Source of the DNA: Synaphobranchus kaupii
Lineage: Eukaryota > Chordata > Actinopteri > Anguilliformes > Synaphobranchidae
Length of the DNA: 64,000 bases
NCBI GenBank assembly: GCA_029718625.1
Contig: CM056383.1
Coordinates: 66,154,849-66,218,848 of the forward strand
Direction: 5' to 3'
This document shows positions 1 to 12,997 of this stretch, in pieces; the first letter of the stretch is position 1; each line of letters opens with the position of its first letter. The notes under the pieces were generated by a model, which did not search any database, was not told the origin of the DNA, and saw only the letters and a list, made by a program, of their open reading frames with translations. The translations under genes were made by a program, and so were the position numbers.

Positions 1-673
1 GCATTTCAGGCAAAAGGGAAAAAAAAAGACAATTTCTAAGTGAGTAGTTGACAATGGCAAAAAGTAGGCAAATTCAAATAACAGCACTCACAATTGTGAG
101 ACTTATATCATGAAAGTACTTTCCAGCAAATATTGCTTTCCAAAATTGTACTGTACAATTTGTGCCTTCTTTTCAAATTAAAGGTGTCATAACAACGCTG
201 CCTTTTGGTTTTGCACCAGAATGTTTCCTTCATGGTTCTTCTGTTAATAAAAAAAAACTGAGGAATGGCTGCCCCATTGTCTTGTATTTTAAAACATGCA
301 GAGCATATGGGGCCTTTGCCTGAAATGCAAGCTAACGGTTTCTCCAAAGCTGTAAAATCCTGGTTCAGAAGGTAAAAGTCATCCCCAGTATTTTGTTCTA
401 ATCACCTGGATTGCTAATTAGCACAATTCTTCAGCCAGGAAAATCAGCTGGCTGAGTTTATGGGTGGAAGAAAAACACATGGCAGAACTTTTACTTTCTG
501 ACCCCTAGATTTTACACCTCTGTAATCACCATTAATTTTTAATGGAAACTTCAATTTTATGAAACAAGTGTTATACAGAAAAGCCTTGTTTGTCAGCAGT
601 CCAGTAGTCCATTTAAAAGCAAGATGTGTTGCAACTGGCTAATAAATTGTTAATGCAGTAAAGAAAAAAATAA
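1..673. other. AT-rich sequence, no gene seen
   Basis: I see no repeat boundary, splice-flanked exon or coding signal. The only open frame (108-347, minus) has no recognisable motif and ordinary AT-rich composition. Confidence 0.5.
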
Positions 674-674
674 G

Positions 675-741
<67 letters not shown>

Positions 742-750
742 GTATATACA
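674..750. repeat. (TA)n microsatellite
   Basis: Nearly uninterrupted TA dinucleotides with a few C or G substitutions near the ends. The length is likely to vary between individuals. Confidence 0.95.
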
Positions 751-3700
751 CATGTCAAAAGAAAAGTACAATGATAAATAACAGATTCAATTCATTCTCT
801 GTTCTTTGACATTTCCGTCAGATGCTCAACATGCGGATGGCAGGAGCGCGACTCAAACAAAGGGATGTGCGGGGTGGTGACAGTATTCACGGTACGGTAG
901 CCAGATTTGTTGAAAAAAAAAAAACATTTCAAATTTGCCGCGTTAGCACTAGCACAGCTACAGACTCACATCGCTGTCTGTGGTAGAAATACCTTCGCTC
1001 AGGAGCTACTCTAGCAGAGCCTAGATATTCGGTTTGTGACAGCACACTTAGGGGCAGGCCCAACGTAGACAGGCCGCGTAATACATTTTTAAAGCTCATC
1101 GCCTATTCTGACCGACGTGCCCATCTTTGAGCTGTGTAATGGAAATCCCGGGGGACGAGGGGTACATGGCATTTGCATCAGGCAATCTTCAAAATGTCTG
1201 TTCGGAGGGGATATTACCTGTTTACCCACCTGCTGGGGGCAACTGCCATTTTGTTTGAGGTCAGCCGACTGATATTCTCTTCGTCTGTAAGGATTGAGGC
1301 GGCAGGATATCTGCCATTATAATTCTACTTAATAAGTCTCATGAGAGTGAAGGTTATGGTTGCTGGGGCAAAGTTGCAGATTGTACATATAAGCAGGGCA
1401 CTAGATTTTTGTAGAGAATCCTACGGTGACCTTTGAACTGTTGCCCTCCATTTCTGTTGTTCACGTTTTCTTAAAAGCAAATCAGGCAAAGAGTAGACTG
1501 TGGTTTGACCTACTGAGCATTTATAAATATAGATTTTTATTCTTGGAAGCTTGATCCAATTGTTTCCAATACTTTCTTTTGCCCAATTTCCTTCCAATAC
1601 TTTTCCTTTTTCCCAATACTTCAATTTCCTTTCAATATAAATATTCATATTAAGGCACAACAGTAAGTGTAAACTAGTGAGACAATGCCAAATAATAGCC
1701 TCGTCAATACAATGGCATTCAATTGCACAATATGTGTGTAATGATATGTTGCACATCATACATGTGTAATATAGTTGGTGATTTCAATATTATTTGTCAT
1801 TAAGCACAAAATAAATCGATAAAATGTAATCAATTATATAAAACTGATTCTAGTCCCAATTTTGTTGTATAGCTCTGGTCCTGTGAGAAATTACAAAGGC
1901 AGCTTCTAATTTTATGCGTCTTCATCCAGGCAGCGTTCCACTGGTGCATGATATCAAATCACATTACAAAAATGTTTTATGGATATTGCCTCTGGTCCGC
2001 TGAGAATTGGTTCTAAATTTAGTCGGGGCATCCCAGGTCATCTGATACCACTGCTTTCGCAAACAACCGGTCTCAGGCGCAAAGGGGGTGTTTGACTACA
2101 AGGGCATTAACTGCCACAGATTAATTTAAGACGTTCCATTTGAAGCGATACCACAGCCAGATGAATTCATCACGGCGTAGATGCTGGAACCAAAGTCGGA
2201 GCAAACGTTGACCAGCAAAGACCGAGAAATGATAAAGTAACTGAACTGGTCGGACTTCAGTTATCTAATGGCTGTCACTTTCTTCATTCTCTCCTGGGGA
2301 ACAATATATCAGGTCCTACCTGAGCTCTTCTGCTGGTTGCTACAGCAACCAGCTCATCACGGCCTCCCCCCATCCTTTCTGCTTTTAAACTGTAAGTGCT
2401 TTTTGCTTTGCAATGAGGAGCCATTGCAAGGTGAAGCATGCAGCGTTAAATTGTGTGGTGATCTTTTCATCATCAACACACAATTTCTTTAACATGTCTG
2501 CCAAGAGAACCACTCTTCAAGGGTAAAATAACTTTTAAAACTTTTTAAAAAAAAAGGGCTGAGAACGATTGAAGAATGCTAACTGCGGGAATTGGTACAA
2601 AATGACAACATGATTTTTTTTTTTGGAAATGAAAATTTTAAAACACGGTAGACGCTAAGTTATAAAGTGAGTGGCTGTACAGCATTATGATGGTTTAATC
2701 AGCAGATGGAACCACATATTATTTTATCTCGTAGTCTTTCTGGGCAGAGCCTAAACAATGTTTTACTCATGGGTATACAAAATAATATCTTCTCCTGCTG
2801 TTCAATTCATTTACATGTGTCGCTTATTTTAATTGCTCTTCCAGACGATGAAAAAATGCCACATCCAGATATGTCAGTACTGCATCGATGGAAATGCCTC
2901 TAACGTCATAAACCCCTTTAAATAATGCAGTGAAAAGACAGGGGGAAATAGAGGCAATTAACGGCATGGCACTATTGTACTCTATGATTTTATTCATTTA
3001 TTTTATTCCATTGCTGTAATGCATCATTTACATTAATGATGGGTGTTGGATAGCAGCTTGCACACAGGGCATTCCAGTCCATGCACCAGTTCAGTCCATG
3101 AATCAGTCAAGCCTGTGAATCATGTACAGAGATCAGTCCCTAGCGCAAATCCACAACGCAGCACAAGACAAACGTAGGGACGTGCGGCCGGCTTATTTGG
3201 GTAGCCGTCCCGTGATCTCCTCCGTAAAAGGCCAGGGAACTTTTTTTTGAATGACTGACCCTCAGGTGCCTCTTTTGTTTGAGAGCCGAGGTCTCTGGAC
3301 AGCGCGAGTTAGTACCAGGCATATGGGAGGCACAGTCACCATCAAGCTGCTCCATGGCTGAGCGGGGCCTGTTTGCCAATGCATAAAGCGGGAGAAGCAG
3401 TCGTAAAGATGGAGATCCCTGTTGCCACTATATTATGTTTGCAATCTGTACTGGCACATTACGCAGATGTAAATTGGAGCTTTGATATCATCATAAAAAA
3501 AATTACAGCCGCACCCCCCCCTCACTAAAAGTGGATTTAGAAGAGATTGCCGTCGGGGAGAAGTGAACTGCGCCATTACATCTACTGATGTGTCAGAGCA
3601 CACATTACGAAATGATATAAAAAGACAGGCCTTCCCGGAGAAAACTCCAGAATGAATGCATGGATGTTGGATAGGAAGGAGAAATGGCTGCTGGCAAAAC

Positions 3701-4049
3701 TGGGGGAACAGAGACTTTCCTTGGAAATTCTAATATAATACTGCACACATAGGAATGACAATGACAACAACCGAAAAACGTTTAAGTGGTTTTCAACTTT
3801 TATACGATAATTTCCTTTTAAACGTCCACAAATTTATGGCCGATTTCAAACGCACCCAGCATTATTCTTCGAGAACATAAAATCCAGGGAAGTAGTAATT
3901 ATGCGGTGAAGAGCACGGATAAATCGGCCTGCTAGAGCCCCTGAGTTAGGCCAGGAATCAATCAACATTTGTGTCTAATTTTGTAAGATGATTAAATGCA
4001 AATATTTGGCTTTTCTTCAGAAAATAAACTACATTTGCTTCTGACTTCA
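751..4049. other. Apparently single-copy DNA, no gene seen
   Basis: No terminal inverted repeats or tandem arrays were found. The open frames here are below 80 codons and show no domain motif. The part from about 1080 to 1330 is less AT-biased than its surroundings and could be a conserved regulatory block, but that is only an impression from composition. Confidence 0.4.
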
Positions 4050-4057
4050 GGAATGAC

Positions 4058-5390
4058 TAAGCTTGGGCGATATTCAAATTCCCCTGCAGACAATATTGCT
4101 TTAAGAAAAACAACGATATTTGATATTATCGTCAAAAAAAAAAATATTCAAAAACCATAGAATCATATGTTGCAATACCCATAAGTGGCCTCAATGTGGC
4201 ACCCGTAAGTGCTATTTTACATAGGCGACAGCCATCAGCTGAGATCAATAAAACAGATCAATCTATCGTCTTTTTATTTGGCTATTCAAAAACACAGTAC
4301 CTATGAACACCATTAATGTAACATGCTATTTCAAAAATAAAACTAAATAACATTAATATTTACAAGCAGCAATCTAAAAAGGAAAAACAAAAAAAAAAAG
4401 TCTGGTTTTTGGCCGGTTGCACCAGCTATAGCCTACGTAAGATCTTACATAGGCTAGTTAAGGTTAAGTGTTTGAGCAATATGTAAACCTTAATTGAGTA
4501 CCGGTAATCAAAATGGGTTGCACCAAACTGGTTGTTACGTTGAACTTAGTAGCTACTATATTTACATAGCTACTATAGGTGTACATATTTACACCTACCC
4601 CTAAGGAGGTATAAATTGTGGCATAACGGTTGTGACCACCGGCAAACAAAACAAAAACATCGCCTTGTTTAGAGCTGCCATTCTGTTGTCTCGAGGAAAT
4701 ATCAAAATAAATTGTAACGTAACAGCTGTTTTCTTCAGAAAGCAGTTTCTTCAGAAAACACTTTAAAAATAGTTGACGTGTGCAAAAGGTTCCATTTCAA
4801 AACGAGAAACTACCGGGAAAAAATCCTCAAAAGCAAATTCTAAAAACCTTTAATCAATTCGTAAAATAAGTGTTGTCTACAAGTGTTTTTATTGTTAGAA
4901 GCTAAGGTTAGAGTTTGCGTTCACGTCTTTGGTGGGTTACTGTTAGCTAGCTAGTGTTGTTCTCTTTGTCCAGCCCGACAGTCGGATTGATTGGACATGT
5001 AGCCTAGACGGTTGATCTGTGACTTTGACGCTCCAGTTCAGGGGCACGCTATTTTACAAGTAGCCTATCACAAGGAGTTACTACTGCCTCTTAAAGAAAA
5101 AAAAACAACATTTCGTATTGTTGTAACATTTCATTTCAAATTTTTATTAAACAATATCTTATTGAATTAAATGTCTGTAGTGGCCTTTTAGAATGCACCA
5201 TCTTGTTCATTAGTGCTACCAAAAACTGACTGCTGGTAGCCCGACATGGCAAACTAATTTCAAAATAAGAGTTGGGCCCCTGAGCAAATATTCACGGATA
5301 TCGCTCTGTTATCAGGCACGTAAGGACGATATATATCATGGTCATCCAATATCGTGTTGCACGATAATATCGTCATATCGCCCAAGCCTA
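4058..5390. mobile_element. Non-autonomous hAT-type DNA transposon (1.33 kb)
   Basis: The left end reads TAAGCTTGGGCGATAT and the right end, reverse-complemented, reads TAGGCTTGGGCGATAT, so 15 of 16 terminal bases match. The element is flanked by 8-bp duplications, GGAATGAC (4050-4057) and GTAATGAC (5391-5398), with one mismatch. Eight-base target duplications are the hAT hallmark. The interior is AT-rich with scattered GATAT/ATATC motifs and no transposase frame, so it depended on an enzyme supplied elsewhere. The superfamily call is fairly secure; the family name is not known. Confidence 0.85.
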
Positions 5391-5474
5391 GTAATGACCA
5401 GAAATAACTTCGAAACTTTGTTTGGGAGAAAAAAGCAAAGAACAAGATATGTATAAAATACTATACTGAATATA

Positions 5475-5492
5475 AGAGAGAGAGAGAGAGAG
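5475..5492. repeat. (AG)9 microsatellite
   Basis: Nine perfect AG units. Confidence 0.9.
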
Positions 5493-8286
5493 TATTGTAT
5501 TAACATTTAACATGACTGGAAACTGGAATCAGGCAAGTGCTTTTGTAGAAACCTACCCAATGCAATGTTATTCAGATACATGGATAATTTTGGAGGGAAA
5601 CCAGCACCAATTAAGGCTTCATTGGCTTCTGGAGACAGTAGGTTTCTAAGATGCCATCCTAATGGTGTGCAGCTGACCCTGTGTGTGGGGTCCACCCACT
5701 CTTGAATGTCTGTATAACTGGAGGGTGGAGCTCAGGGTATGTGCTGTAGATTCACTTTTCGGGATAAAAATCGTGTGTGTGTGTGGCAATGCAGTGGCGA
5801 GTAAGACATTTCCTTGCACATGGTTGGTCTCAGACATTGCATCTCCATTTTTTTCAATTTTGGTTTTTCAACACACATTGAACATTACATTCCAGCTCTG
5901 TGTACTGTCAATATAACTGTACAAATGCACAAATGATATAGAAATAGAACTAGCTTGGCAAGGTAGAAACTAAAGCTGTCATTTTGTTTTTGTTCCAAGT
6001 CTGTTTTGTATGGGATGCCAACAAATAAAGTCTTTCTCTAATTATTATCCAGAAGAGCAGTCGTAATTTTAGGACTGCACTCTGCAGAAGGCATGATTTT
6101 GCTTATTACCAACACAATTAGTAATGAAGATGCTTCAGTTGTTTTGAAGCCTTTCAAATAAATGAGCGTGTTCATTCATTGTCAATAACAGTGAAATACA
6201 ATCTGGCAGGCGCAGCTCTTGCCTTGGCGTAATTGTGGCCACATTTTCATACAGCTTGCTTTTGTCTTATGAAATATGAGTCTACTATTCCTTGGACTGT
6301 GATGTGTGTGTGTGTGTGAGATTGTTTCAAAATCAGACAACAGCATTTTGAGAAATGTGTATGCGTGTGAGAGAGTGACTGAACTCTTTTCAATCTTATG
6401 GAAGTGAAAGTTTCTGATGTTTTCTATGCGTGTTCTGATGAGTAAGAAGGTAACTTGATACTGGAGAGGACATGTTAAAATATAAGTATCTGTATTGTCA
6501 TCTATTTCTTTATTTTTGAATATCTTTTATGAATATTATTTTATGAATACTGAGCTTAATCTGAGCACGCACTAGGATGTGGTAATGCTGCTGGACGTGG
6601 ACATGGTTGATGGTGCAAGTGAAAGCACAGTGCGGTGCAAAATAAAATGTGAATTTATTGTCACATATAATCCAAGGCAAGACGTGAAGACAAAAGATGG
6701 TGCTGAAATAACAGGGCCAATAAAAATGAAGCGAAAAGAACCGTGAAACAAAATGGACGCTGTTAATATTACAATACTACCACTCCATAACTCTGTAGTG
6801 ACCTTCAGCTTCACGGCAAGCTGCTACTCTCCGCATAAGACAACAACCGAGTAGAAGAAACATCCAAAATAATATACCCGTGGGGCCGCTCCCTTAACTG
6901 GACAAACCCATTAACCCAGTGGAATAACGTTTGCTCGTGTAGGCTAGAATACAATTTTGTGTTCAGTGTTTAAGCACACGGGAATACCTTGCACAACAAA
7001 ATAAAAAATAAATCCATAAGCAAATATAATTATTCATATCAGGCGCAGCAGGAAAACAAAATGCCTTTATACATGGTGAAAGTACTTTGCTGCTTATAGT
7101 ACTATGGTGTAAGAAACTTGGACTCCACGTTTTAATTAGAGGTGCAAACAAGCGCTTCTGCTAGCACTTAACTGAATGTGGAACCCAGAAGCAATACATT
7201 TGCCACGCTGTGAGTAATATATCACATTTCCCTGAAAACAAATGAACAAAAACAGACAAATTGGCATAACTAGACACAAATGTAAACAGCGGGCACCACA
7301 TTGTTAGCATTAGAACATATTAAATACAACGGCTTTCCTGGTGTGATTTGTGGTTTTTGAAGCGCAAAAAAGAAACTAGAAGTAAAACAAACCCCGAAAA
7401 CACTATATACCGTGGCGCTGACACGGAATGGCGGGGTGTTGCTCTGGGTTATAGGAGCCTGTGGAAAGCAGTTATTTTTCACAGAGCACAAACCAATGCG
7501 CTAATTCCATTCATTACATTGGTTACGTTCTACTTCCTCGCCAGACACTCTGTTCTAGGCCAGGGTGACCCCTGCATTGTTTATGCATTCTTCTATTTAC
7601 AGTAGGATATTTGTTGCAGCAATTCAGGTTAAACACCTTGCCCTAGTATAGCACAGCAGTGCCTTATCTGTGAACCAAGCCTGCAGCCTTACGCAGCCAA
7701 GCTGCTTAACCAATTCAGCACAGTGGCACCTCTTGAGTTTAGTTGTAGTGTCCAGGTATTGGCAAATTCACATTTCTAAGATGGGATATTTAGTTCACAT
7801 TTCTTGCCACTCTGTCATTATGTGTTGAGCGTTCTGAACAGACATGTTTAAAATTCACTCAAGGTCTACAATCAAATTTCCTTATTATTCAAATGTGTAT
7901 TATGTGTATTTTTTATTCCAATCATCTAGGGCTCAAAGGCATTATGAAATATAATGTACATGTTCCCTCATGCAGACATGACTTAACTAACTTTTATCAA
8001 ATAGCAAGCCCTTAATAGAATATGGAGAAAATATGATTATATTAGACCAATTATTAATGTATATTTTCAATGATCTTTTGCGACTAGGCAATTAATTGGG
8101 ACTTGCAGAATGGGAAAAGGCAATCTTTGACATTTTTAAGTCATTTGCATTAGTGTTTACTAGAGGCATGCCTGAGTACCTTATTTGTAACCAGATTAAT
8201 AATGAACCCTAAACAGATAATGATTCTATCTGAACATCAAGACATATTTGTTGTTATTATTATTATTATTATTATATATTTTTTTT
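5493..8286. other. No gene or bounded repeat seen
   Basis: Contains short GT runs (near 5773 and 6303) and a (TTA)n run near 8250-8275. Open frames up to 85 codons lack recognisable motifs. Confidence 0.4.
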
Positions 8287-8457
8287 AAAGCGATATGTGG
8301 GCTACTATCATGACTTGAGATAGGCTAGGCCTATTTTAAGGCTTATTTGAATTAAATTGAGTTCTGATAGAATTTGTTTCTTACAACATTCTGTTAAAGG
8401 CAAAAAAAGCGCGCTCTGTCTTTCCGTGATGGACCGAGGCAATTAAATGCACCAGAC
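8287..8457. repeat. Dispersed repeat, copy A
   Basis: About 170 bp shared in direct orientation with 63753-63903. Both start at (T/A)AAGCGATATGTGGGC, and both include a CTATTTTAAGGCTT block and a GTGAtGGACCG block before CACCAG. No terminal inverted repeats or transposase are visible, so the class is unknown. Confidence 0.75.
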
Positions 8458-10334
8458 TATCGATAGATTTTACCCGTATCTGTTAATAGGTGACAGCTGC
8501 CCACTATTATTTTTTACTTCAAGCACTTGTTACTGTTAATACAATTGTGCATGTTATTTCAATGATTTCCCACTGTTGTGCATGAGATCTATTGGTTATT
8601 TTAATAAATAATAGTTTTTTTTAGAATCTCTGTGAATTCTGCCTCTTTTTCATGGTTTTCAAGAATTTTTTGAGGTTTTCTTAATATTTTCTGTGACAAA
8701 CACCCAGTCTTATTCATAACTACTGCAGTTTCGTGGCACAGTGACACGCTGCGTGAACCCGCAATAAAAAAAAAAAAAGAATTTCATTTCTTCACTCGCC
8801 TCCCTCTCATGTCATTTTCTTTTCAAAAGTAGAATTCACTCATTTCAAAGCTGTTCAGTAAAACTTTCTTGGAAAATAAGACTCATTGTCAACACACCCC
8901 CTGGCTACTCACAGTTCCTGCATAATGCCTTCATAAAGATAAGTTAGGAATATTTCTATCGTGATTTAAAGTTACTCAGTTTGTACGGTTGATGTGCCAC
9001 GTTTTGACGCAATGACGTTACATGTCCCACGACAACCTATTAACAACCTATTGCTTGCTAGCTAGGTAGCTATAAGTTCTTAATGAGAAGCGGGCTGCAT
9101 CCCAATCAAGCTTTTGCTCCACCCTCGTAAACTTCCTTTGCAAATGTCACTCGGGGAAATCCCTTTTGAGACCATGGATGTTCCCTCTGTCGCCATTAAA
9201 GTCCAATCCATTAGAAAGCCGAGTGAAGTTCATGACATAGCCTCTACTCCACCCTCAACTTTTCTCAAGGGAATGAGTCTGCACCAGAGCAGACTCAGGC
9301 TGAATCCCATTCTCTGGACTCATGGACTTGTGGACTAAAAAAGCATTAAGTCCATGAGTGCTTAGGGCTGTCCCATTGCGAAAACAATGTTTTTTTAGGC
9401 AAGTGCTCTCATACGGACTTTTCGCACCCTCTACCCGCACTTTATTTTGTACCCGATCCTTTGCAGACTTACCTGACCTCGGAACTACGCCATTAAAGTC
9501 TGCAAGTATCAGGAGGATGTATCACAGTGCAAAAATATATTATTACATTATTCTATTTCAAGATTATCTAAGATTGTGGAAAGAATCTGAAACACAGTTA
9601 TGCCAAAAACAGATGAATCAGCTAAGATTAAAGGCAAGAAGTACAGGTCTTCATTTCCTCTGTGTGCAATATTCCTGCTCAGAGAATGACATACTAGCAA
9701 TGTATTGCGAGGGATATGCATCATTATGGGGCTTACTTTGCCATTTTAAGGCTTTGTCTGTCTTCTATTTTGTTGACAAAGAAGACAAATTCCAAATGAA
9801 TGAAATGCAGCCTATCTATATATAATCCAATCCATAATTAACTGGATTAAAATGTATCTGCAAAATAACATAAATATAAACTATAGGGAAAGTGTGGAAT
9901 TGCAAGTAGTGTTAGACATTAAAACTGAAGATTTACAGAGCTTCTTTTGTGCGCAGGTCAAACAGCTTCACATTACTTGACCTGCTTTTTAACTGTCTTA
10001 AAGTTCCCTTGCAAATGTGAAGCCTGCTCTTAAATTTTCCATTAGCACTTAATGGACCCATTTACCAAGTCCTCCTCCCCAGCATTAGCTCATTAATTGT
10101 AATACTAGACACACACACACGAGAGTTATGTGCAATTTGGCAGGGCATCTCTTGGCTTTTGGGGTGGTTACTCCACGTGGGGCTGGTAGGTAGTTTCCAA
10201 TAGCCCATTTCCCAATTATGCTGTTATGTTGAGTCTATTAAAGCCCTGTGTATGTGCTGTGTAGTGTAGCGTACCTGCTTTCCCGTCTGTGCCTTTGAGG
10301 TTTTCGGTATGGATATAGAGGTGAGTTAAGAGTT
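8458..10334. other. No supported gene; possible degenerate repeat at 9085-9450
   Basis: A 155-codon open frame (9358-9825, plus) has low-complexity composition and no motif, so I treat it as accidental. Segments near 9085-9450 repeat the theme 'tcccaat ... gtcccattgcg' and contain the local inverted repeat CTCATGGACTT / AAGTCCATGAG (9318-9358). This suggests a decayed miniature element without clear ends. The stretch 9960-10110 has homeobox-like TAAT motifs and may be non-coding regulatory DNA. Confidence 0.35.
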
Positions 10335-10348
10335 GGAACACATTTTCT

Positions 10349-10723
10349 TTTTTCTTTAAAAAATAAAAATAAAATTTAGTTTCAGATTTTTTCCCATTTT
10401 TCTCCCAATTTGGTAGCCAATTGAGCCCCTATTCTAATTAAATTCCCCCGTGTAGCAACCGCTAGAGAATCACTGCTGCACAACCCCGTCAGCCGGTAGT
10501 AGACAGAGGTCTTATTCAGGGCGCGACTCCTCCAAGCCTGACCGTGATTCCAACACGCCCAGGGCCGCTATATGCGCAGCGATTCTCTCCGAGCCCCTCC
10601 CCCCCACCCACCCCACCCGGGAGCAGCTGCCAATTGCCGCACCCACAGGGCACCGGCCATGCTCGGATCTGGCAGGACCGGGGCGCGAATCCCGATCCTC
10701 GGAGTACAACTGCACCGACTGAA
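10349..10723 (-). mobile_element. tRNA-derived SINE, family 1, copy 1
   Basis: Read on the minus strand, it carries the family 1 body seen at 12998-13313 and 55317-55690: a B-box-like segment before CCTGCCAGATCCGAGC, then CTAGCGGTTGCTACAC and TTGGCTACCAAATTGGGAGAAAAA near the 3' end. A T-rich stretch on the plus strand is its A-rich tail. It is flanked by a perfect 14-bp duplication, GGAACACATTTTCT, at 10335-10348 and 10724-10737. The 5' tRNA-like head is shortened relative to the other copies. A long perfect duplication implies fairly recent LINE-assisted insertion. Confidence 0.9.
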
Positions 10724-10737
10724 GGAACACATTTTCT

Positions 10738-11248
10738 AGCGCTTAGTTTGTGGAGCAACATCGTAACTGGTGTGTGTTTGTAGCTCGGAGCCACAGCCGT
10801 GTCCAGTGTTGACCCGGTTCTCCCAGTGCTGCCGCAGCATAGGTACAAGCTGTATCATTGGTTAGAATCATATTTTCTAGGCTCTTGTTAAGGCGTATTC
10901 CCGCTGCGTTGCAGGTAATTGCAGGTCACGCGCGCAGCGATTGTGCCTGGCTGAGGTGACTGACTGACTCCTGGATCACAGCTGCTGCTGTTATGCCCCT
11001 GTTCATTAGCTCTGTTTGGCTCCTGCTTTTAACTTTCTGATGCCTCTGTTTTCCTCTCCCTGTTTGCCTTTATCTTATCGGAATAACTGTGCGGGATCTA
11101 TATGTCTTACAGGTTGTCTATTTTATATTTTCTATGGTGGATTAACTCTTTGTGTTGATAGTTTTCTTTTTGTATTTGATTTGATTTCACTTCTCAGGTT
11201 TGTATTAGTAAAGTTAGGAAGTTGGGCCCATGAATTGCCATATGGAAG
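10738..11248. other. No gene or repeat boundary seen
   Basis: Moderate GC content. A 97-codon frame (11016-11309, plus) is hydrophobic and unrecognised and is probably accidental. Confidence 0.35.
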
Positions 11249-11551
11249 TTGGCAATTTTATTTACAGGTGCATACAAAGTCAAAATGGCCCTTTTTGAAG
11301 TTTTATTAGCGGATGTTCAGTCGAGGAAAAAATTGTTTAGTATTGTCCGTTCCGGTGTGATAGGAACTGATAGTAGAAAGGCAATAAATAAACATGTGCC
11401 GTCAACGCGGGATCTCCCGTCACACAAACGGGTTGAAGTTCAAGCCTTTCGGCATCTGATGAGTGCATTGCCTCCATCTGCCAAGCACTATGAGCGGAGC
11501 GAACATTTTTACGGGCGCGTAGCAAGTTCTGTCAGGAAACTCTTATCATAG
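11249..11551 (+). CDS. Unrecognised 100-codon open frame
   Basis: The frame starts at ATG 11249 (a second ATG follows 12 codons in) and ends with TAG exactly at the 20-bp palindrome at 11549-11568. The predicted protein is basic and rich in Ser, Arg and Lys, with no signal peptide and no membrane segment. I recognise no domain. It is more GC-rich than its surroundings. Downstream lie a TTTTTAAG motif, the palindrome, and an AAATAAA motif near 11704, so the block could be part of a retroelement or a decayed gene exon. It may equally be accidental. No function is proposed. Confidence 0.2.
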   Translation: MAILFTGAYKVKMALFEVLLADVQSRKKLFSIVRSGVIGTDSRKAINKHVPSTRDLPSHKRVEVQAFRHLMSALPPSAKHYERSEHFYGRVASSVRKLLS

Positions 11552-11568
11552 CCGACCATGGTCGGCTA
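11549..11568. repeat. Perfect 20-bp palindrome
   Basis: TAGCCGACCATGGTCGGCTA is identical to its own reverse complement. It could form a cruciform or be a dimer-binding site; its role is unknown. Confidence 0.9.
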
Positions 11569-12524
11569 GCAACCACGCGACTCATACTCAACCAATCACA
11601 TGCACACACCTCAAATGGAGCGCCCTTTTTAAGCCAAGAATCAGTTCTCTGCGCAGCTTGAACGCTGATGCACTGCTCTTTGTTTGCTTACGGCTTCTGT
11701 TAAAATAAATTTGCTGTCACCCGCCACCACCCCAGCTTCCACCTGTTGTTTGGATCTGCTTTGGTACGGGGGGTTTCTGGTCACCTCCTGTTTAGCGAGC
11801 GGGTCCATTCAGCGCCAAACCAAAATATCATTGCAGCACATTCATTAATTAAACATGTTATTTGAATACGTGAGTTGTCCTGACCAAAATGTCATTTTGT
11901 TACAAAAACTTTGAATCGCAAAATACGAGCGAAATTGCTACGAACAATTTACACACAAATTTGTTCTGTGCACGTTTCATGAATGAGGCCCATTGTTTAG
12001 ATTTTTTTATTGCATCAGAAACGGGGCTGGGATGTCCTTGCTAATACAAACTTCCCGATTACTCTTTTTTTTCTATAGTCTGAGGCTTACTGGTAGGGGA
12101 GGAGGCCTTGTGCTGTCTTTCACAAGAAAAACTTCAAGTGTAGCCCTGTGTCATTGCGCAATTTCACCTCTTTTAGCCGCTAACTTTTATGATACATATC
12201 CACTGTCCCATTTTGCTCTGGTGTATCGCTCTCCAAAAGCAAATTGTGATTATGGGCCACATATTTTGTTTTCCTCTGGCCCGATATACCTGGGTCCTCA
12301 GCCCGAGTCTGGCCAACATACAGCATAACTATCAGATAAAAGATACACGGGCCTGATCTGGCCCTCAGTGTTTCAGCCAAAAGTAAACAGCTGTTGCATA
12401 CTGTAAAGTGGTCATTCTAAAGGTCTGGCCTGGCTCCGGCCCATACTCTCTATATTGAATGCAAAATAAAAATCTACCCCTGGCCCACATACTAAAGGGT
12501 GGCCAAGTTGCCACTTATAGGTAA
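11569..12524. other. No gene; fragments resembling dispersed repeats
   Basis: The sequence near 11960-11990 (GTTTCATGAATGAGGCCC) resembles the terminal sequence of fish miniature transposons, but no partner end was found. The stretch 12240-12500 repeats GGCCC-containing motifs such as 'atctggccc' and may be a decayed repeat. Confidence 0.35.
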
Positions 12525-12648
12525 TTTACTGTATGAAACAACATTAAAATCTATTATAATACGATAATATTAAACTACATAGGAACTTTACTGTATGAAA
12601 TTACATTAAAATGAATTACAATTCAGTACTATTAAAGGTTTCAAGTTC
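12525..12648. repeat. Imperfect tandem duplication, 62-bp period
   Basis: TTTACTGTATGAAA followed by ACATTAAAAT recurs at 12525 and 12587, with similar AT-rich sequence after each. Confidence 0.6.
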
Positions 12649-12997
12649 AGTAAACACATTTAAATGAGTGAAAACAAAGCTGTATGCTGCTGTAGAATTA
12701 CAGTAATTGTGCAAATTTTTTAACCCATTGGTGAAGTCCCTGTGTGGTCCCATGACCACTTCATGACGTCCTTCATTGGACATCATGTCACCTGAAATAA
12801 ATGTAAATGCCCATCATGCCCTGTTTAAGAGAAGTGCAAGACTTAACGAACAAGAGAAGAGGCTGAAAGCAGTGGCTTGCTGGCATACTCTAACACTGGG
12901 GTCTTAGATTATAAGTAAAGTATTAAATTAATGTATAATAATATGTATAATATAACCGAAATAATATATGAACTTTATTTTAAAAGAGAGGTCTCCG

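Noticed and set aside
9358..9825. 155-codon open frame
   Set aside because: No domain, no splice or promoter context, composition follows the AT-rich background; one of the longer chance frames.
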